The notes beneath the pieces are model-generated. The model worked only from the letters and a program-made list of their open reading frames with translations. It was not told the origin of the DNA and did not search any database. Positions 9,554-18,544 of a stretch of 33,746 nucleotides of DNA are shown here, in pieces (position 1 is the first letter of the stretch; every line of letters begins with the position of its first letter). Source of the stretch: Candidatus Omnitrophota bacterium (GTDB taxonomy: Bacteria; Omnitrophota; Gorgyraeia; Gygaellales; Profunditerraquicolaceae). The stretch covers positions 1-33,746 of the forward strand of contig JAGVER010000014.1 of assembly GCA_020058085.1 (NCBI GenBank). Direction: 5' to 3'. The position numbers were made by a program, and so were the translations under genes.

Positions 9554-11545
9554 TTAATGACCTTGGTGGGTGGGGGTGAGGGAATAAAAAGATTCGGTGA
9601 TCACATTTTGAGTCGCTTCAGCATGATTTAAAGATTGGATACTATCGCTAACATTGGAAACCCTATCGAAGTATGAAGAATCAGGGTTTGCTTTCACGGT
9701 TAGCTCGCTTTCATATCTTACTGCGTTAACTGGATAATTACTAGAAGATACTGACTCTTCACTTTCATTTAATGGGGTACCCTCGCCTATGCGCACGTCT
9801 ATAGCTTGAATAGTGTAACTCTCCCCTCCAGTTTTAGTAAGAGAATACGGCCGATTATCTGGTCCTTTGGCTAAAGCGTTCTTACCATTATCATTTACTG
9901 CTGTAACCGTATAATTAGTAAGAGTCGTCTCTCCCTCTTTGATCAATGGGATAATGTCGCCAATGCGTACGTCTACAGGTTGGGCAATATAACCACCCTC
10001 GGCAGTTTTAGCAAGAGAATACGGCCGATTATCTATTCCTACAGTTGCAGTATATTTACCATCATTTACTGCTATAACATTATAATTAGTAGGCATTGAC
10101 TCTTCTTCTTTGGCTAATGGAATAATGTCGCCGATGCGTAAATCTACAGGTTGGGCAATATAACCACCCTCGGCAGTTTTGGCGAAATAATATGGCCGAT
10201 CATCTGATAATCTAGTTATAGTATATTTACCGTCATCATTTAGCGTTGTAATTTCGCAATCAGTAGGTACTCCGTTAATTATCGGCTTGATAGTTTGACC
10301 GACACGAAGACTTACCCCTCCTGTATCTTTACCTTTTTCGCCAGCATTAACACTTCTTTTTAATTCTATAGGAACAGGTTCTTTTCCTTTCATTCGTTCT
10401 GGAAGAGAAGGAACTACAACAGTCAAAGCTTTTGTAACAAAACCATCTACTCCCTTCTTAATTACTTTTGCTACTGGGTCGGAATTTTCATCTATCATTG
10501 ATCTTAATCCAACCGCTACCCCATCTGCTAACCCATCTTGGACAGACTTTATAGGTGCCCCGGGAGGCGACTCCCTAGTTTCCTTGTTATTCTCTACGTC
10601 AGCAGCGAGGGCATAAAGGCCGCCTAAGAAAATTTCTTGATTATCAATCTGCTTCTGTAACTCTTCTTTACGTTCTTCTTTTCGCGCCGAAGATAAATGC
10701 CACCATTCCTTACTCAACTGCTCCTGCTGCTTCTTTAGATTATTAATCGTACCTTCTGTAAGTGCGATACCACTAGCCAATTCTTCCCTAGTAAAAGTAT
10801 TGCTCCCTTCTTTTGTAGATTTATCCCCGCTCTTGTCACTTTCTTTATCCTTACTTTCACTCTCTTCACCTGCTTTAGTCGAGCCTTCTCTAAGTTTTTT
10901 TAGAAATCCTCTGGTATATTCTTGCTGCTTATCATTCGGATCAATCAATTCATCAAGCATCGTGCCTGCTTGAGGAACTATCCTAGTTATAAGATCCCAA
11001 TGTGCACTTACATAACTAGTTACTATTTGTGAAGCTATATTTGCCAAGTTTGGATCCAAACCAAATTTCTTAACCAATATTTGGGTAACCACGCTACCAA
11101 TAACTGTTCGGGTAAAACTATTAGTAAGATCATTCACCACAGAACCAAGACTTATACCTCCTCCCGTAGCAACCCCTGCTACGGTACCCGCGGCTACTGA
11201 AGCAACCATGTTAACCATCTGGCCCCTGCTTATATTTATATGGGTACCACCGATATTAAGAGAGATTAATGCCCTGCCGTAGTCGCTATAATGATTGGTA
11301 AAATAATAGAGATCCGCGTATCCTACCGCCACTTGTACAAATAAACCTACAGCCCACTGCGTCCAGCCAATGGTGCTCGAAGCCGTGGCGCCGTTAAAGG
11401 CTCCCAACGCCATGGCAGTCCAACCATTGCCCTCACCAACATTTCCCTCGCGGGCATAGGCAGGAGAAACAAGATTAAATAAAAGCGCAACAACTAATAT
11501 CGAAGCTATCACACTCTTAGCCGTTATTCTTTTATTCTTTTTCAT
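9554..11545 (-). CDS. Secreted protein with hydrophobic Gly-rich N-terminal half, charged middle and C-terminal tandem repeats
   Basis: ORF track 9554..11554 begins at TTG; internal ATG at 11545 gives MKKNKRITAKSVIASILVVALLFNLVSPAYA, a typical signal peptide. C-terminal repeats NRPYSLAKTAEGGYIAQPVDVRIGDIIPLIKE. Confidence 0.85.
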   Translation of the reverse strand: MKKNKRITAKSVIASILVVALLFNLVSPAYAREGNVGEGNGWTAMALGAFNGATASSTIGWTQWAVGLFVQVAVGYADLYYFTNHYSDYGRALISLNIGGTHINISRGQMVNMVASVAAGTVAGVATGGGISLGSVVNDLTNSFTRTVIGSVVTQILVKKFGLDPNLANIASQIVTSYVSAHWDLITRIVPQAGTMLDELIDPNDKQQEYTRGFLKKLREGSTKAGEESESKDKESDKSGDKSTKEGSNTFTREELASGIALTEGTINNLKKQQEQLSKEWWHLSSARKEERKEELQKQIDNQEIFLGGLYALAADVENNKETRESPPGAPIKSVQDGLADGVAVGLRSMIDENSDPVAKVIKKGVDGFVTKALTVVVPSLPERMKGKEPVPIELKRSVNAGEKGKDTGGVSLRVGQTIKPIINGVPTDCEITTLNDDGKYTITRLSDDRPYYFAKTAEGGYIAQPVDLRIGDIIPLAKEEESMPTNYNVIAVNDGKYTATVGIDNRPYSLAKTAEGGYIAQPVDVRIGDIIPLIKEGETTLTNYTVTAVNDNGKNALAKGPDNRPYSLTKTGGESYTIQAIDVRIGEGTPLNESEESVSSSNYPVNAVRYESELTVKANPDSSYFDRVSNVSDSIQSLNHAEATQNVITESFYSLTPTHQGH
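9740..10275 (-). repeat. At least three roughly 49-aa repeats in the secreted protein ([DN]xRPYxxxKTxxGxYxxQxxDxRIGxxxPLxxxEE)
   Basis: Copies DDRPYYFAKTAEGGYIAQPVDLRIGDIIPLAKEEE, DNRPYSLAKTAEGGYIAQPVDVRIGDIIPLIKEGE, DNRPYSLTKTGGESYTIQAIDVRIGEGTPLNESEE. Confidence 0.85.
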
Positions 11546-11613
11546 AGATATCAATATTATATTTTATCTTTGCTTATTTATAAACACTTTGCTAAAGATT
11601 TTCTCAATTCTAC

Positions 11614-11644
11614 AAAAAAAATACCGAGAATATAACTCGGCTAT
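11614..11644 (-). terminator. Intrinsic terminator/attenuator in the leader of the 9554-11545 gene
   Basis: Minus strand ATA(g)CCGAG-TTATATT-CTCGGTAT-TTTTTTT, located after the structured leader and before the start codon. Confidence 0.7.
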
Positions 11645-11664
11645 TTTGATCTCCGTGGCTATAT

Positions 11665-11753
11665 CCTCCTTGCGCAGAAGCGCACACGCCGCAGTAGCGG
11701 CGTACTTGCTCTCCAATAAAACAAGGTACCGGCCCTTCCAATTGGGCCGGGTA
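11665..11753 (-). ncRNA. Structured leader, copy D: 27-nt bulged hairpin (11727-11753), further hairpins (11685-11704, 11671-11684), AGGAGG
   Basis: TAC-C-CGGCC-CAATTGGAAG-GGCCG-GTA hairpin; TACGCCGCTACTGCGGCGTG; TGCGCTTCTGCGCA; AGGAGG. Confidence 0.7.
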
Positions 11754-11766
11754 TTGTTACACTAGT

Positions 11767-11794
11767 AATATAACATAATAATCAGTAATATCAA
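11767..11794 (-). promoter_or_regulatory. Sigma70-like promoter upstream of leader D
   Basis: TTGATA-N16-TATATT on the minus strand. Confidence 0.55.
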
Positions 11795-11903
11795 GAGCGT
11801 ACTAGTCACTCAAGGAAAGCTTTTTCTTTTCAAGAAAGATATGGAAGGTTAAGGATGCACCTACTAAGTATTAGTAAACTTGTCGCATTACCCAAGATGA
11901 CGT

Positions 11904-11944
11904 TAGAATGGACATTAATGTGCTCAAAATAAATGTCCATTCTA
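11904..11944. repeat. Inverted pair of the same motif (TAGAATGGACATT ... AATGTCCATTCTA)
   Basis: 13-bp perfect inverted arms at 11904-11916 and 11932-11944; aataaatgtccattct (11928-11943) is the exact reverse complement of 9501-9516. Confidence 0.85.
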
Positions 11945-12037
11945 GCTCATATTGAAACACCCTCCTCACACTCTGCTATCAAAAGAACCTATGCAATCTG
12001 CGCTAAGATAGAATAGTTATAGCTGATTTCTCAATCG

Positions 12038-12391
12038 TTACTCTTCGCTATTGTCTTGAGGGGGAGGGCGATTTGGCCTGCAGGTAAAATATTTCTTATC
12101 CGGACTATATCCGCAATCACCGGGCACATTCCCTCGGGGCCCTTGGAATTGACAGGCATCACCTTCTGCCTTGCCTGAACAAGCGTCTATGGCAGATTGA
12201 GGCGGTGGTTTTCTTTGTGTCCGATTCGTTCTACTCTCCGTAGCATTCGGAGAAAGGGGAGTATGTGCTTCAGTATTTTTTGTGCTATTTTGATTTTCAT
12301 TGGCATAGGACCCTGAGATTAAAAATAGACTAGCAAACAAGATCAAAAGCATGCTTTCCTTTTTGTATTGAATACGTTTTGAGGTCTTCAT
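12038..12391 (-). CDS. Small secreted Cys-containing protein (CSGKAEGDACQFxGPRGxVxGDC...FTCRP)
   Basis: Signal peptide-like N-terminus and four-Cys motif; complete ORF. Confidence 0.8.
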   Translation of the reverse strand: MKTSKRIQYKKESMLLILFASLFLISGSYANENQNSTKNTEAHTPLSPNATESRTNRTQRKPPPQSAIDACSGKAEGDACQFQGPRGNVPGDCGYSPDKKYFTCRPNRPPPQDNSEE

Positions 12392-12392
12392 T

Positions 12393-12905
12393 TTATCTGC
12401 CCCTTTCTTTACCCTCCATATAATACTCGCCCTGCGGACCTATATAGCCGTCTTTCTGTCTAATTAATGTAACAGGTATGTAGCTGTCGGTTGAATTAGG
12501 GACATTTATTGTTACTGTTTCTTGAGGTACAGTTGCAACATTCGAAGTTACTATAGGCGGTGAAACAACGATGTATCCGGAAGCACAGTCCGTGTAGTAC
12601 GCATTGTCATAATAATAGTATTTGACGCCTCCGAATACAATGATTCTATGTCCGATCGGAAGATGAGTAACAATTGCACCTATCGGAGGGACGACAAGAG
12701 CAACCTCAGATAGCCCAAACCAAGTCGGTCTATAAAATCTACCGTGATGATAATGATACCTCTCATGGCCTATTCTAATAACTTCACGCGGCCTGCGCGG
12801 CGGCCTACCTTTGTCCCAAGCAAAAGCATTTGTGGACTGCATAACAAGAGTTAAGCTAAGGCCAAGTAGCAGTAAAATCTTGTTGAAAGAAAATGTTTTG
12901 TTCAT
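12393..12905 (-). CDS. DUF6515-like secreted protein
   Basis: ORF 12393..12944; start likely at internal Met (MNKTFSFNKILLLLGLSLTLVMQSTNAFAW). Motif GHERYHYHHGRFYRPTWFG...GVKYYYYDNAYY. Confidence 0.7.
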   Translation of the reverse strand: MNKTFSFNKILLLLGLSLTLVMQSTNAFAWDKGRPPRRPREVIRIGHERYHYHHGRFYRPTWFGLSEVALVVPPIGAIVTHLPIGHRIIVFGGVKYYYYDNAYYTDCASGYIVVSPPIVTSNVATVPQETVTINVPNSTDSYIPVTLIRQKDGYIGPQGEYYMEGKERGR

Positions 12906-13092
12906 TTTGGCATCTTTGTTTGGCAATCCATATATTAGACGCAAGAATCAAAAAATTTATTCCCACAATTTTAAAGATTTTTTTGATACGTTCAGCGGCA
13001 TACAAACCTCATCCTTTAGGATTGGGTTAAGAAATACCGCTTGTTTCCTAAACTATTGTTTCGCAGGCAGTTATCGAAAGCGTCTCGGGAGG

Positions 13093-13617
13093 TTAATGGA
13101 TACTGAAGGATGAAATAATTTTTAGAATGACAGGTTCTATTTCCTGAGCCCTTCGTAGATTCATCACACACGTCAACACATACACACGCTTGCCTTTAAT
13201 CCAAACAGCACTTATTGTTCTTATTAGAATATCTTCACCTATCTGGGCATTAAAAGCAAACCACTGATAGCGTATTAATCCACTCATCCCCTGCCCTTCT
13301 TTAACATCAAGAAGTCTTTTGAAGACTTGCTCAAATTCCGCACGGTTAATATCGTAATAAGTACCCAAGGGAACTTCTGCGGGGAGATCATCCACAACAA
13401 CTCTCATATTACTAGCAAAATTATCATCTCGAGAACTAGGAGGTAAATATGCCACTAGAGCAGCATTAAGAGCATCTGCATCTATATCCCAACTACGCGG
13501 CATGCGAAGGGAAAACTTATATTCCGAATTACGATAATTACGCCAAGCAAACATATCGCATCCTGCTAGGCTTAAAGAAAACAGAATTATAAATAAAATC
13601 ACACCATATTTACGCAT
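13093..13617 (-). CDS. Lipoprotein (lipobox LAGC), PsbP-like region possible
   Basis: MRKYGVILFIILFSLSLAGCDMF followed by NSEYKFSLRMPRSWDID. Confidence 0.75.
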   Translation of the reverse strand: MRKYGVILFIILFSLSLAGCDMFAWRNYRNSEYKFSLRMPRSWDIDADALNAALVAYLPPSSRDDNFASNMRVVVDDLPAEVPLGTYYDINRAEFEQVFKRLLDVKEGQGMSGLIRYQWFAFNAQIGEDILIRTISAVWIKGKRVYVLTCVMNLRRAQEIEPVILKIISSFSIH

Positions 13618-13713
13618 ACGAGTATTATAATGCCTAATCAGTGTTTTGTAAATAATATTTCTAGAAGTCTAGGCTTATTAGTAGATAATTGGTTACGGAG
13701 AGCGTTTCGGAAG

Positions 13714-14601
13714 TTAGAAGGAAGTGGGAAGCATGTCGCCTTGGGAGAATTTGATAATGATTGGGCCGGCAACAATAATCATAATCGCCGGAAGAATGCA
13801 GAAAACAAGCGGAAAGAGTATCTTAAGCGAAGCCTTGATCGCTACACGCTCTCCATTCTGAAAACGCTGATTACGCGTATCATCTGAAAGGTTCTTAAAA
13901 GCTTCTTCTATCGGAGTACCCATTCGCTCAGCCAAAACAATTATCCGGGTAAAACTAGAGATATCAGAAAGTTGAAGCCTCTTAGACATATCCTTAAGCG
14001 CCTCGGAACGAGGCTTGCCTACCTGCACTTCGCTTAAAACAATGCCTAACTGTTCCATAAACGGATTATAAATACTTTTTTCAATAACCCATCTAATCGT
14101 CGAAATCAGGTCTGCTCCGGCGCTGATACACATATGCAGAAGATCTACGGTTTCCGGAAAACACCTCACTATATCTTCTTTTTTCTTCCTGATCTTTTTC
14201 CACATTAAAAAATCCAGCAGAAAAAACCCTATAAAAAAGGCAAAAATAACATAGAGAGGCGAAATATGCCTTAAAAAAATATAGGCCAAGGCGCCAAACA
14301 AAATAGAGAAAAAAATCTTTAGGCCAACCAAAACAAATAAATTCATCTCTATCCTTAAGATTTCAGCTTGATGCTTAAGCTTATTAAGATAGGTTAACCT
14401 TTTATAAACAGGGTTAATAATAAAAGCGAAAGGTTTAAGCGCCCTATTTAACACTTCCCCTTGAAGACTAAATCCAGCAGGCTTCTTCTTATCCGGATCA
14501 GCTTCTTCTCTTAAGCGCAGAAAAGTCTTAATTTGAATAAATAAGCCTGAGCCTATTAAGAAGACGGAGGAAGCAACTAAAATAAATATTACTACAAACA
14601 A
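13714..14601 (-). CDS. tadC: Type II secretion F-domain protein, TadC-like
   Basis: CFPETVDLLHMCISAGADLISTIRWVIEKS...ALKDMSKRLQLSDISSFTRIIVLAERMGTPIEEAFKNLSDDTRNQR, multiple TM segments. Confidence 0.88.
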   Translation of the reverse strand: MFVVIFILVASSVFLIGSGLFIQIKTFLRLREEADPDKKKPAGFSLQGEVLNRALKPFAFIINPVYKRLTYLNKLKHQAEILRIEMNLFVLVGLKIFFSILFGALAYIFLRHISPLYVIFAFFIGFFLLDFLMWKKIRKKKEDIVRCFPETVDLLHMCISAGADLISTIRWVIEKSIYNPFMEQLGIVLSEVQVGKPRSEALKDMSKRLQLSDISSFTRIIVLAERMGTPIEEAFKNLSDDTRNQRFQNGERVAIKASLKILFPLVFCILPAIMIIVAGPIIIKFSQGDMLPTSF

Positions 14602-14613
14602 ATATATCTCCTT

Positions 14614-15462
14614 TTAAAACTTCATTGTGCTGATTCTTTTAATAAAAATTATGCCGACTATCTCCAACCCTATGGCTAATGCCAAAAGTTTACGCCCCAA
14701 ATCTGTCTGTAACATTACATCGAAGTGGCCTGGGTTTTGCTTATATATGAAATAGGCAAACCCTATAGGCAGGATCATCATGATTATACCCTGCAACCTT
14801 CCCTGAAGGGTCAATGTCGCTATTTTCTCTTTTAACTTTAGATTATCACGAATAGTATCGGTTAAGCGACTTAAAACCAACGGAAGATTACCTCCCGATT
14901 CGCGGGCGATAAGTACAGCGGTAACAATAAGGTTTACTTCTTCAATAGGAATACGCGTCCGCATTTTCTTTAAAGCAAGCTCCATGCTCACACCCAATTT
15001 ATTCTCACTTATGATAAGGCCAAACTCTTGAGAGGTAGGCGCAGGCATCTCTTCACATAAAACTTCGATTGATTGTAAAAAACTTAAACCCGCCTTTAAT
15101 GAAGAGGATATAATCATCAAACTGTCGACTAGCTGACTACGGAATTTTTTAAGGCGTTGCTGCTTTGCTATACTGATTACTAGATTAGGCAAAATCAGGC
15201 CAATTATAAGGCCTATAAAAGCTCCAATCATATGCCTAGCCAGAATCAGGCCGAGCCCAGAAAGAATAAAAGGGAAAAGATAGAAAAGTAGCATTTTCTT
15301 CTTTTCCCAGAATATAAATGATTCCTCGAGTGTCGCAGAGATCTCTGTGGCTCTTTTATCTTGAGCCTTACCGTATTTCGTGGCAAAATACGGCAGAATA
15401 ACTTCCGAAATAAAAATTACCAATAATACTACCGAAGCAAAAACTGTTAAATTAAGCAACAT
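14614..15462 (-). CDS. tadB: Type II secretion F-domain protein, TadB-like
   Basis: FRSQLVDSLMIISSSLKAGLSFLQSIEVLCEEMPAPTSQEF...LIARESGGNLPLVLSRLTDTIRDNLKLKEKIATLT. Confidence 0.88.
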   Translation of the reverse strand: MLLNLTVFASVVLLVIFISEVILPYFATKYGKAQDKRATEISATLEESFIFWEKKKMLLFYLFPFILSGLGLILARHMIGAFIGLIIGLILPNLVISIAKQQRLKKFRSQLVDSLMIISSSLKAGLSFLQSIEVLCEEMPAPTSQEFGLIISENKLGVSMELALKKMRTRIPIEEVNLIVTAVLIARESGGNLPLVLSRLTDTIRDNLKLKEKIATLTLQGRLQGIIMMILPIGFAYFIYKQNPGHFDVMLQTDLGRKLLALAIGLEIVGIIFIKRISTMKF

Positions 15463-15468
15463 GCCTTT

Positions 15469-15645
15469 TTATCTTCGTGTCCCGGGAATGTATACTTCGC
15501 CTTGGCCAAATACATCTGCTGCTTCCCTGTATTTACCAGAGAGGCTATTTCTTACATAATACCCCATAATTAAGAGAACCGCAACAACTATTGTAAATAA
15601 TAAAACATAGTCCAAAAGGCTCTGTCCTAAGACGCCCTTACGCAT
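15469..15645 (-). CDS. Short Flp/class III pilin-like protein (58 aa), not in the ORF track
   Basis: MRKGVLGQSLLDYVLLFTIVVAVLLIMGYYVRNSLSGKYREAADVFGQGEVYIPGTRR*; ATG overlaps the upstream stop (TAATG). Confidence 0.8.
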   Translation of the reverse strand: MRKGVLGQSLLDYVLLFTIVVAVLLIMGYYVRNSLSGKYREAADVFGQGEVYIPGTRR

Positions 15646-16934
15646 TACCTTCTCCTCTCTTTTTTCGCGTAAAAAATATCCACGATAGAGCCTGAACCCG
15701 GACTAACATAGTTTTGATAAATCATAATCTTTGCCCCGGATGAATCCGAGTCATAATCAAGCAGGTAACTATTTTTAACTATCTCACTTAAATCAATCCT
15801 GCTCCCGACAAATAGGCTAGGCACCAAAACATCCCCGCTATAATTCTTAGTATACTCGTCAGAAGTTTTCTTTGCGTCCATCTCGAATATCAACTTCCAC
15901 CCCGAAGTAGCCATCTCCTCAAGGTAAAATTTACGTGCCTCTGATACCGTCATGGGCACAAGATAAGAAAGGTTCCCGTTCTTAGCTGCACCTGACCAGC
16001 GTACGCTCCCTTGGGGACGAGGAATATCGTTAAAATCAGACCCATCTACATTATCCTCTCTAGGCAATATCGCAAGAGCAAACGGATTAGCTTCCGCTTC
16101 GGTCGTCTCATTCCTATCTGCATATTTAACTATTTTAACTTCGCAGCTATTATCCGCTCTGGAAATTAAATATATCTCAACTGCCATATCACTTCTCTCG
16201 AACCTTAGGCGCCGATATACCAATAGTCTAAAATTCATATCGTCCCTTAGCTCAAATCCATTCCTTTGAAAAAACTTGTCATAAAAACTCTCCACCTGCT
16301 TAGAAGTATTTTTACTATGATATATCTCCCCCGGGCCAATTCCGGCGCATCCTGAACCACAAGATGAAAGTATATCTTCAGTTATAGGTTTAGAGTCTGG
16401 AGGGGGCGGAATATCAATCGGCGAAAGAGCCTTCGAAGGCCTTACCTTAGACTTAGCATAATGAGTATATTTTGGAATCTCTACATCCCTAGTTCCTAAA
16501 GATTGCTTCTCGACTAAAGAATGCATATCCTTTAAATCAAGGGGTAATTCCGAAGCAAGATATTCATCGATGACCACTTCAGTCCCATGGCCCTCTAAAT
16601 CAAAAAGGTTTATATCTATTACCAAGTTATCCCTGTCGAAACGCAAACGCCTCGACCCCTCAAGTCTAATCTCCTTATCTTGACGATAGAGAAAACCATT
16701 CTTCCCCAGAGAATCTTTAAATTCATGCTCCAGACGGCTTTGATCAAGCCCGCTATTTACACGGTATACCCCCATTTTGCCGAAAGAACCTCTTGCATCA
16801 TTATCTAAATCAATGATCTTCTCCAGGTTGGGAACTTCGAGGCTTAGCTCATCATAAGCATGAACTAAGGCAAGGGAAGATAATATTAAAACGCCTAAAA
16901 ATAGGCTAATTTTGAAACTATATTTCCTATTCAT
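15645..16934 (-). CDS. Exported protein with two clearly similar domains and a third more divergent one, embedded in the Tad operon
   Basis: N-terminal signal sequence. GFLYRQDKEIRLEGSRRLRFDRDNLVIDINLFDLEGHGTEVVIDEY resembles GFELRDDMNFRLLVYRRLRFERSDMAVEIYLISRADNSCEVKIVKY; third SGWKLIFEMD...KIMIYQNYV. Confidence 0.75.
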   Translation of the reverse strand: MNRKYSFKISLFLGVLILSSLALVHAYDELSLEVPNLEKIIDLDNDARGSFGKMGVYRVNSGLDQSRLEHEFKDSLGKNGFLYRQDKEIRLEGSRRLRFDRDNLVIDINLFDLEGHGTEVVIDEYLASELPLDLKDMHSLVEKQSLGTRDVEIPKYTHYAKSKVRPSKALSPIDIPPPPDSKPITEDILSSCGSGCAGIGPGEIYHSKNTSKQVESFYDKFFQRNGFELRDDMNFRLLVYRRLRFERSDMAVEIYLISRADNSCEVKIVKYADRNETTEAEANPFALAILPREDNVDGSDFNDIPRPQGSVRWSGAAKNGNLSYLVPMTVSEARKFYLEEMATSGWKLIFEMDAKKTSDEYTKNYSGDVLVPSLFVGSRIDLSEIVKNSYLLDYDSDSSGAKIMIYQNYVSPGSGSIVDIFYAKKERRR

Positions 16935-18271
16935 TATTGTATAAGCAGCGGATTCTGTACTAGCTCGGTCTCAAAAAGATGCCTATCTGCATCAAACCAT
17001 GAGCCCGGATCGCCCCAAGCGCCTTGCATAAGATTGTATAATGTCGGTTCAATGGTCGAACCATTATCCACAAAAGCATGGCCAGCAGATCTTGCGACTA
17101 TGCCTCTCGCCCCGCCGTATTGGAAATTCCAGATACTCATATTAGTATCCTTTTTATACCGTTTTACTCGCAGAGTAATAGGAGCATTTGTAGTATACTT
17201 TTCCATATCGCGCCCGGAAAATGTATAGCCAACAGGCAAATCAAGCATCACCTCGGCATAAAATCCAGCAACCGAAGCTGCATAAGCTAGGCATTTAATT
17301 TTTCCCCACCAACCATGACATTGGCCATTTCTCACGTACTTCATATATGCTCCCCAAAAAACAAGACCAGCACCGATAGCGGCAACCATCCCGTTTTCAG
17401 TCCAAGTTAATTTCTTAATCGGGTAGCTACTTCTTCCAGTTACCACTACCTCAACATAGTTATCTTCTAACAGATACAAAAATGGAACTCTTTTATCAAA
17501 ACTGTTCACAAAAGATTCGTCATCTTTCTGGCTCCAGCCATAGCCAGAAGTGACAATTGGCAGCGACGGCACCCCGGGTACTATCTGACCTATCATCCAG
17601 CCATATCCGGTAACAGGATGACTCATAAAACGAGAAAAACCAGTCTGGTTTATCTCGTGAGCCATAAATTGATTAGTATACCAATCATATGGAAGAGGGT
17701 AATAATTCTTATATTTCTTCCCTGGATCTATCCCTTCATCAACCCCTGCATTACCAAAAGCATCGGCTAATGCTTTTTGTTTAGCGCTAGACCAAGTAAT
17801 TACCCCATTCATGTTAGCTTTTATCAGGCTAAACTGAAAACCTATCAGGTAAGGAACATATAATTTTATCGCCGCAATCAGATCATTTGGATACCTACCA
17901 AGGTTTCCCGAGGCTGTATCACTGCCTCCCGTTCCCAAAAGGTGGCTTAATGAAATCCCTGGAAGTGTAATATGAAGAGTATCTCTACCCAAAATAAATA
18001 TCTCCGACATCCTCGCTATTAGAACTATTGCATTCGCGCACCAAGCGTCACTTTCAAGGCCTAGCCCTAGGAGAAAACCGCTTAGAACACTCGCAGCCCC
18101 CAGAGAACCCGCATCCGCGGCATTAGAGACATCTGTCTTAAATATGGCCAATTTACCCAAATTAGCAGTAATCATAGCCATGATAATAATGATAACAAGA
18201 ATAGCGATTAGGAAGGGAAAGATCTGCCCTTTCCTATAATTTGCTCTATTCTCCGCAAAAAAGATAAACAT
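16934..18271 (-). CDS. TadG-like pilus assembly protein
   Basis: N-terminus KGQIFPFLIAILVIIIIMAMITANLGKLAIFKTDVSNAADAGSLGAASVL, typical of TadG-like proteins. Confidence 0.8.
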   Translation of the reverse strand: MFIFFAENRANYRKGQIFPFLIAILVIIIIMAMITANLGKLAIFKTDVSNAADAGSLGAASVLSGFLLGLGLESDAWCANAIVLIARMSEIFILGRDTLHITLPGISLSHLLGTGGSDTASGNLGRYPNDLIAAIKLYVPYLIGFQFSLIKANMNGVITWSSAKQKALADAFGNAGVDEGIDPGKKYKNYYPLPYDWYTNQFMAHEINQTGFSRFMSHPVTGYGWMIGQIVPGVPSLPIVTSGYGWSQKDDESFVNSFDKRVPFLYLLEDNYVEVVVTGRSSYPIKKLTWTENGMVAAIGAGLVFWGAYMKYVRNGQCHGWWGKIKCLAYAASVAGFYAEVMLDLPVGYTFSGRDMEKYTTNAPITLRVKRYKKDTNMSIWNFQYGGARGIVARSAGHAFVDNGSTIEPTLYNLMQGAWGDPGSWFDADRHLFETELVQNPLLIQ

Positions 18272-18280
18272 GCATACTCC

Positions 18281-18544
18281 TTAACGCAAAATTATTCCGC
18301 TGGGTCTCCCTTCAAAAACCCAATCATCAGTTAATTCAAGCGGTACTTCTAAATAAATCCCAGCAGTCGTATCATTAGCTTTTCCTGCTATCATTCTTTC
18401 CAGCTGGTAATTATTATTGCGCCTGGCATAATTAGCATTAAACCAGATCCATATACGCACAAGCCCGACTACGAAAACTAAGAGGACCCCAAATAGAAGA
18501 ACAAAATCCAAAATTGCCTGTGACTTCTCTCTCTTATTAATCAT
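18281..18544 (-). CDS. TadE-like/class III pseudopilin
   Basis: MINKREKSQAILDFVLLFGVLLVFVVGLVRIWIWFN; likely true start is ATG 18544 (overlaps upstream stop), not the 18655 of the ORF track. Confidence 0.72.
   Translation of the reverse strand: MINKREKSQAILDFVLLFGVLLVFVVGLVRIWIWFNANYARRNNNYQLERMIAGKANDTTAGIYLEVPLELTDDWVFEGRPSGIILR

Noticed and set aside
11665-11753. Considered leader D as a second GEMM riboswitch
   Set aside because: Lacks the GGCAAACC and GCGCAAAGCC core motifs.
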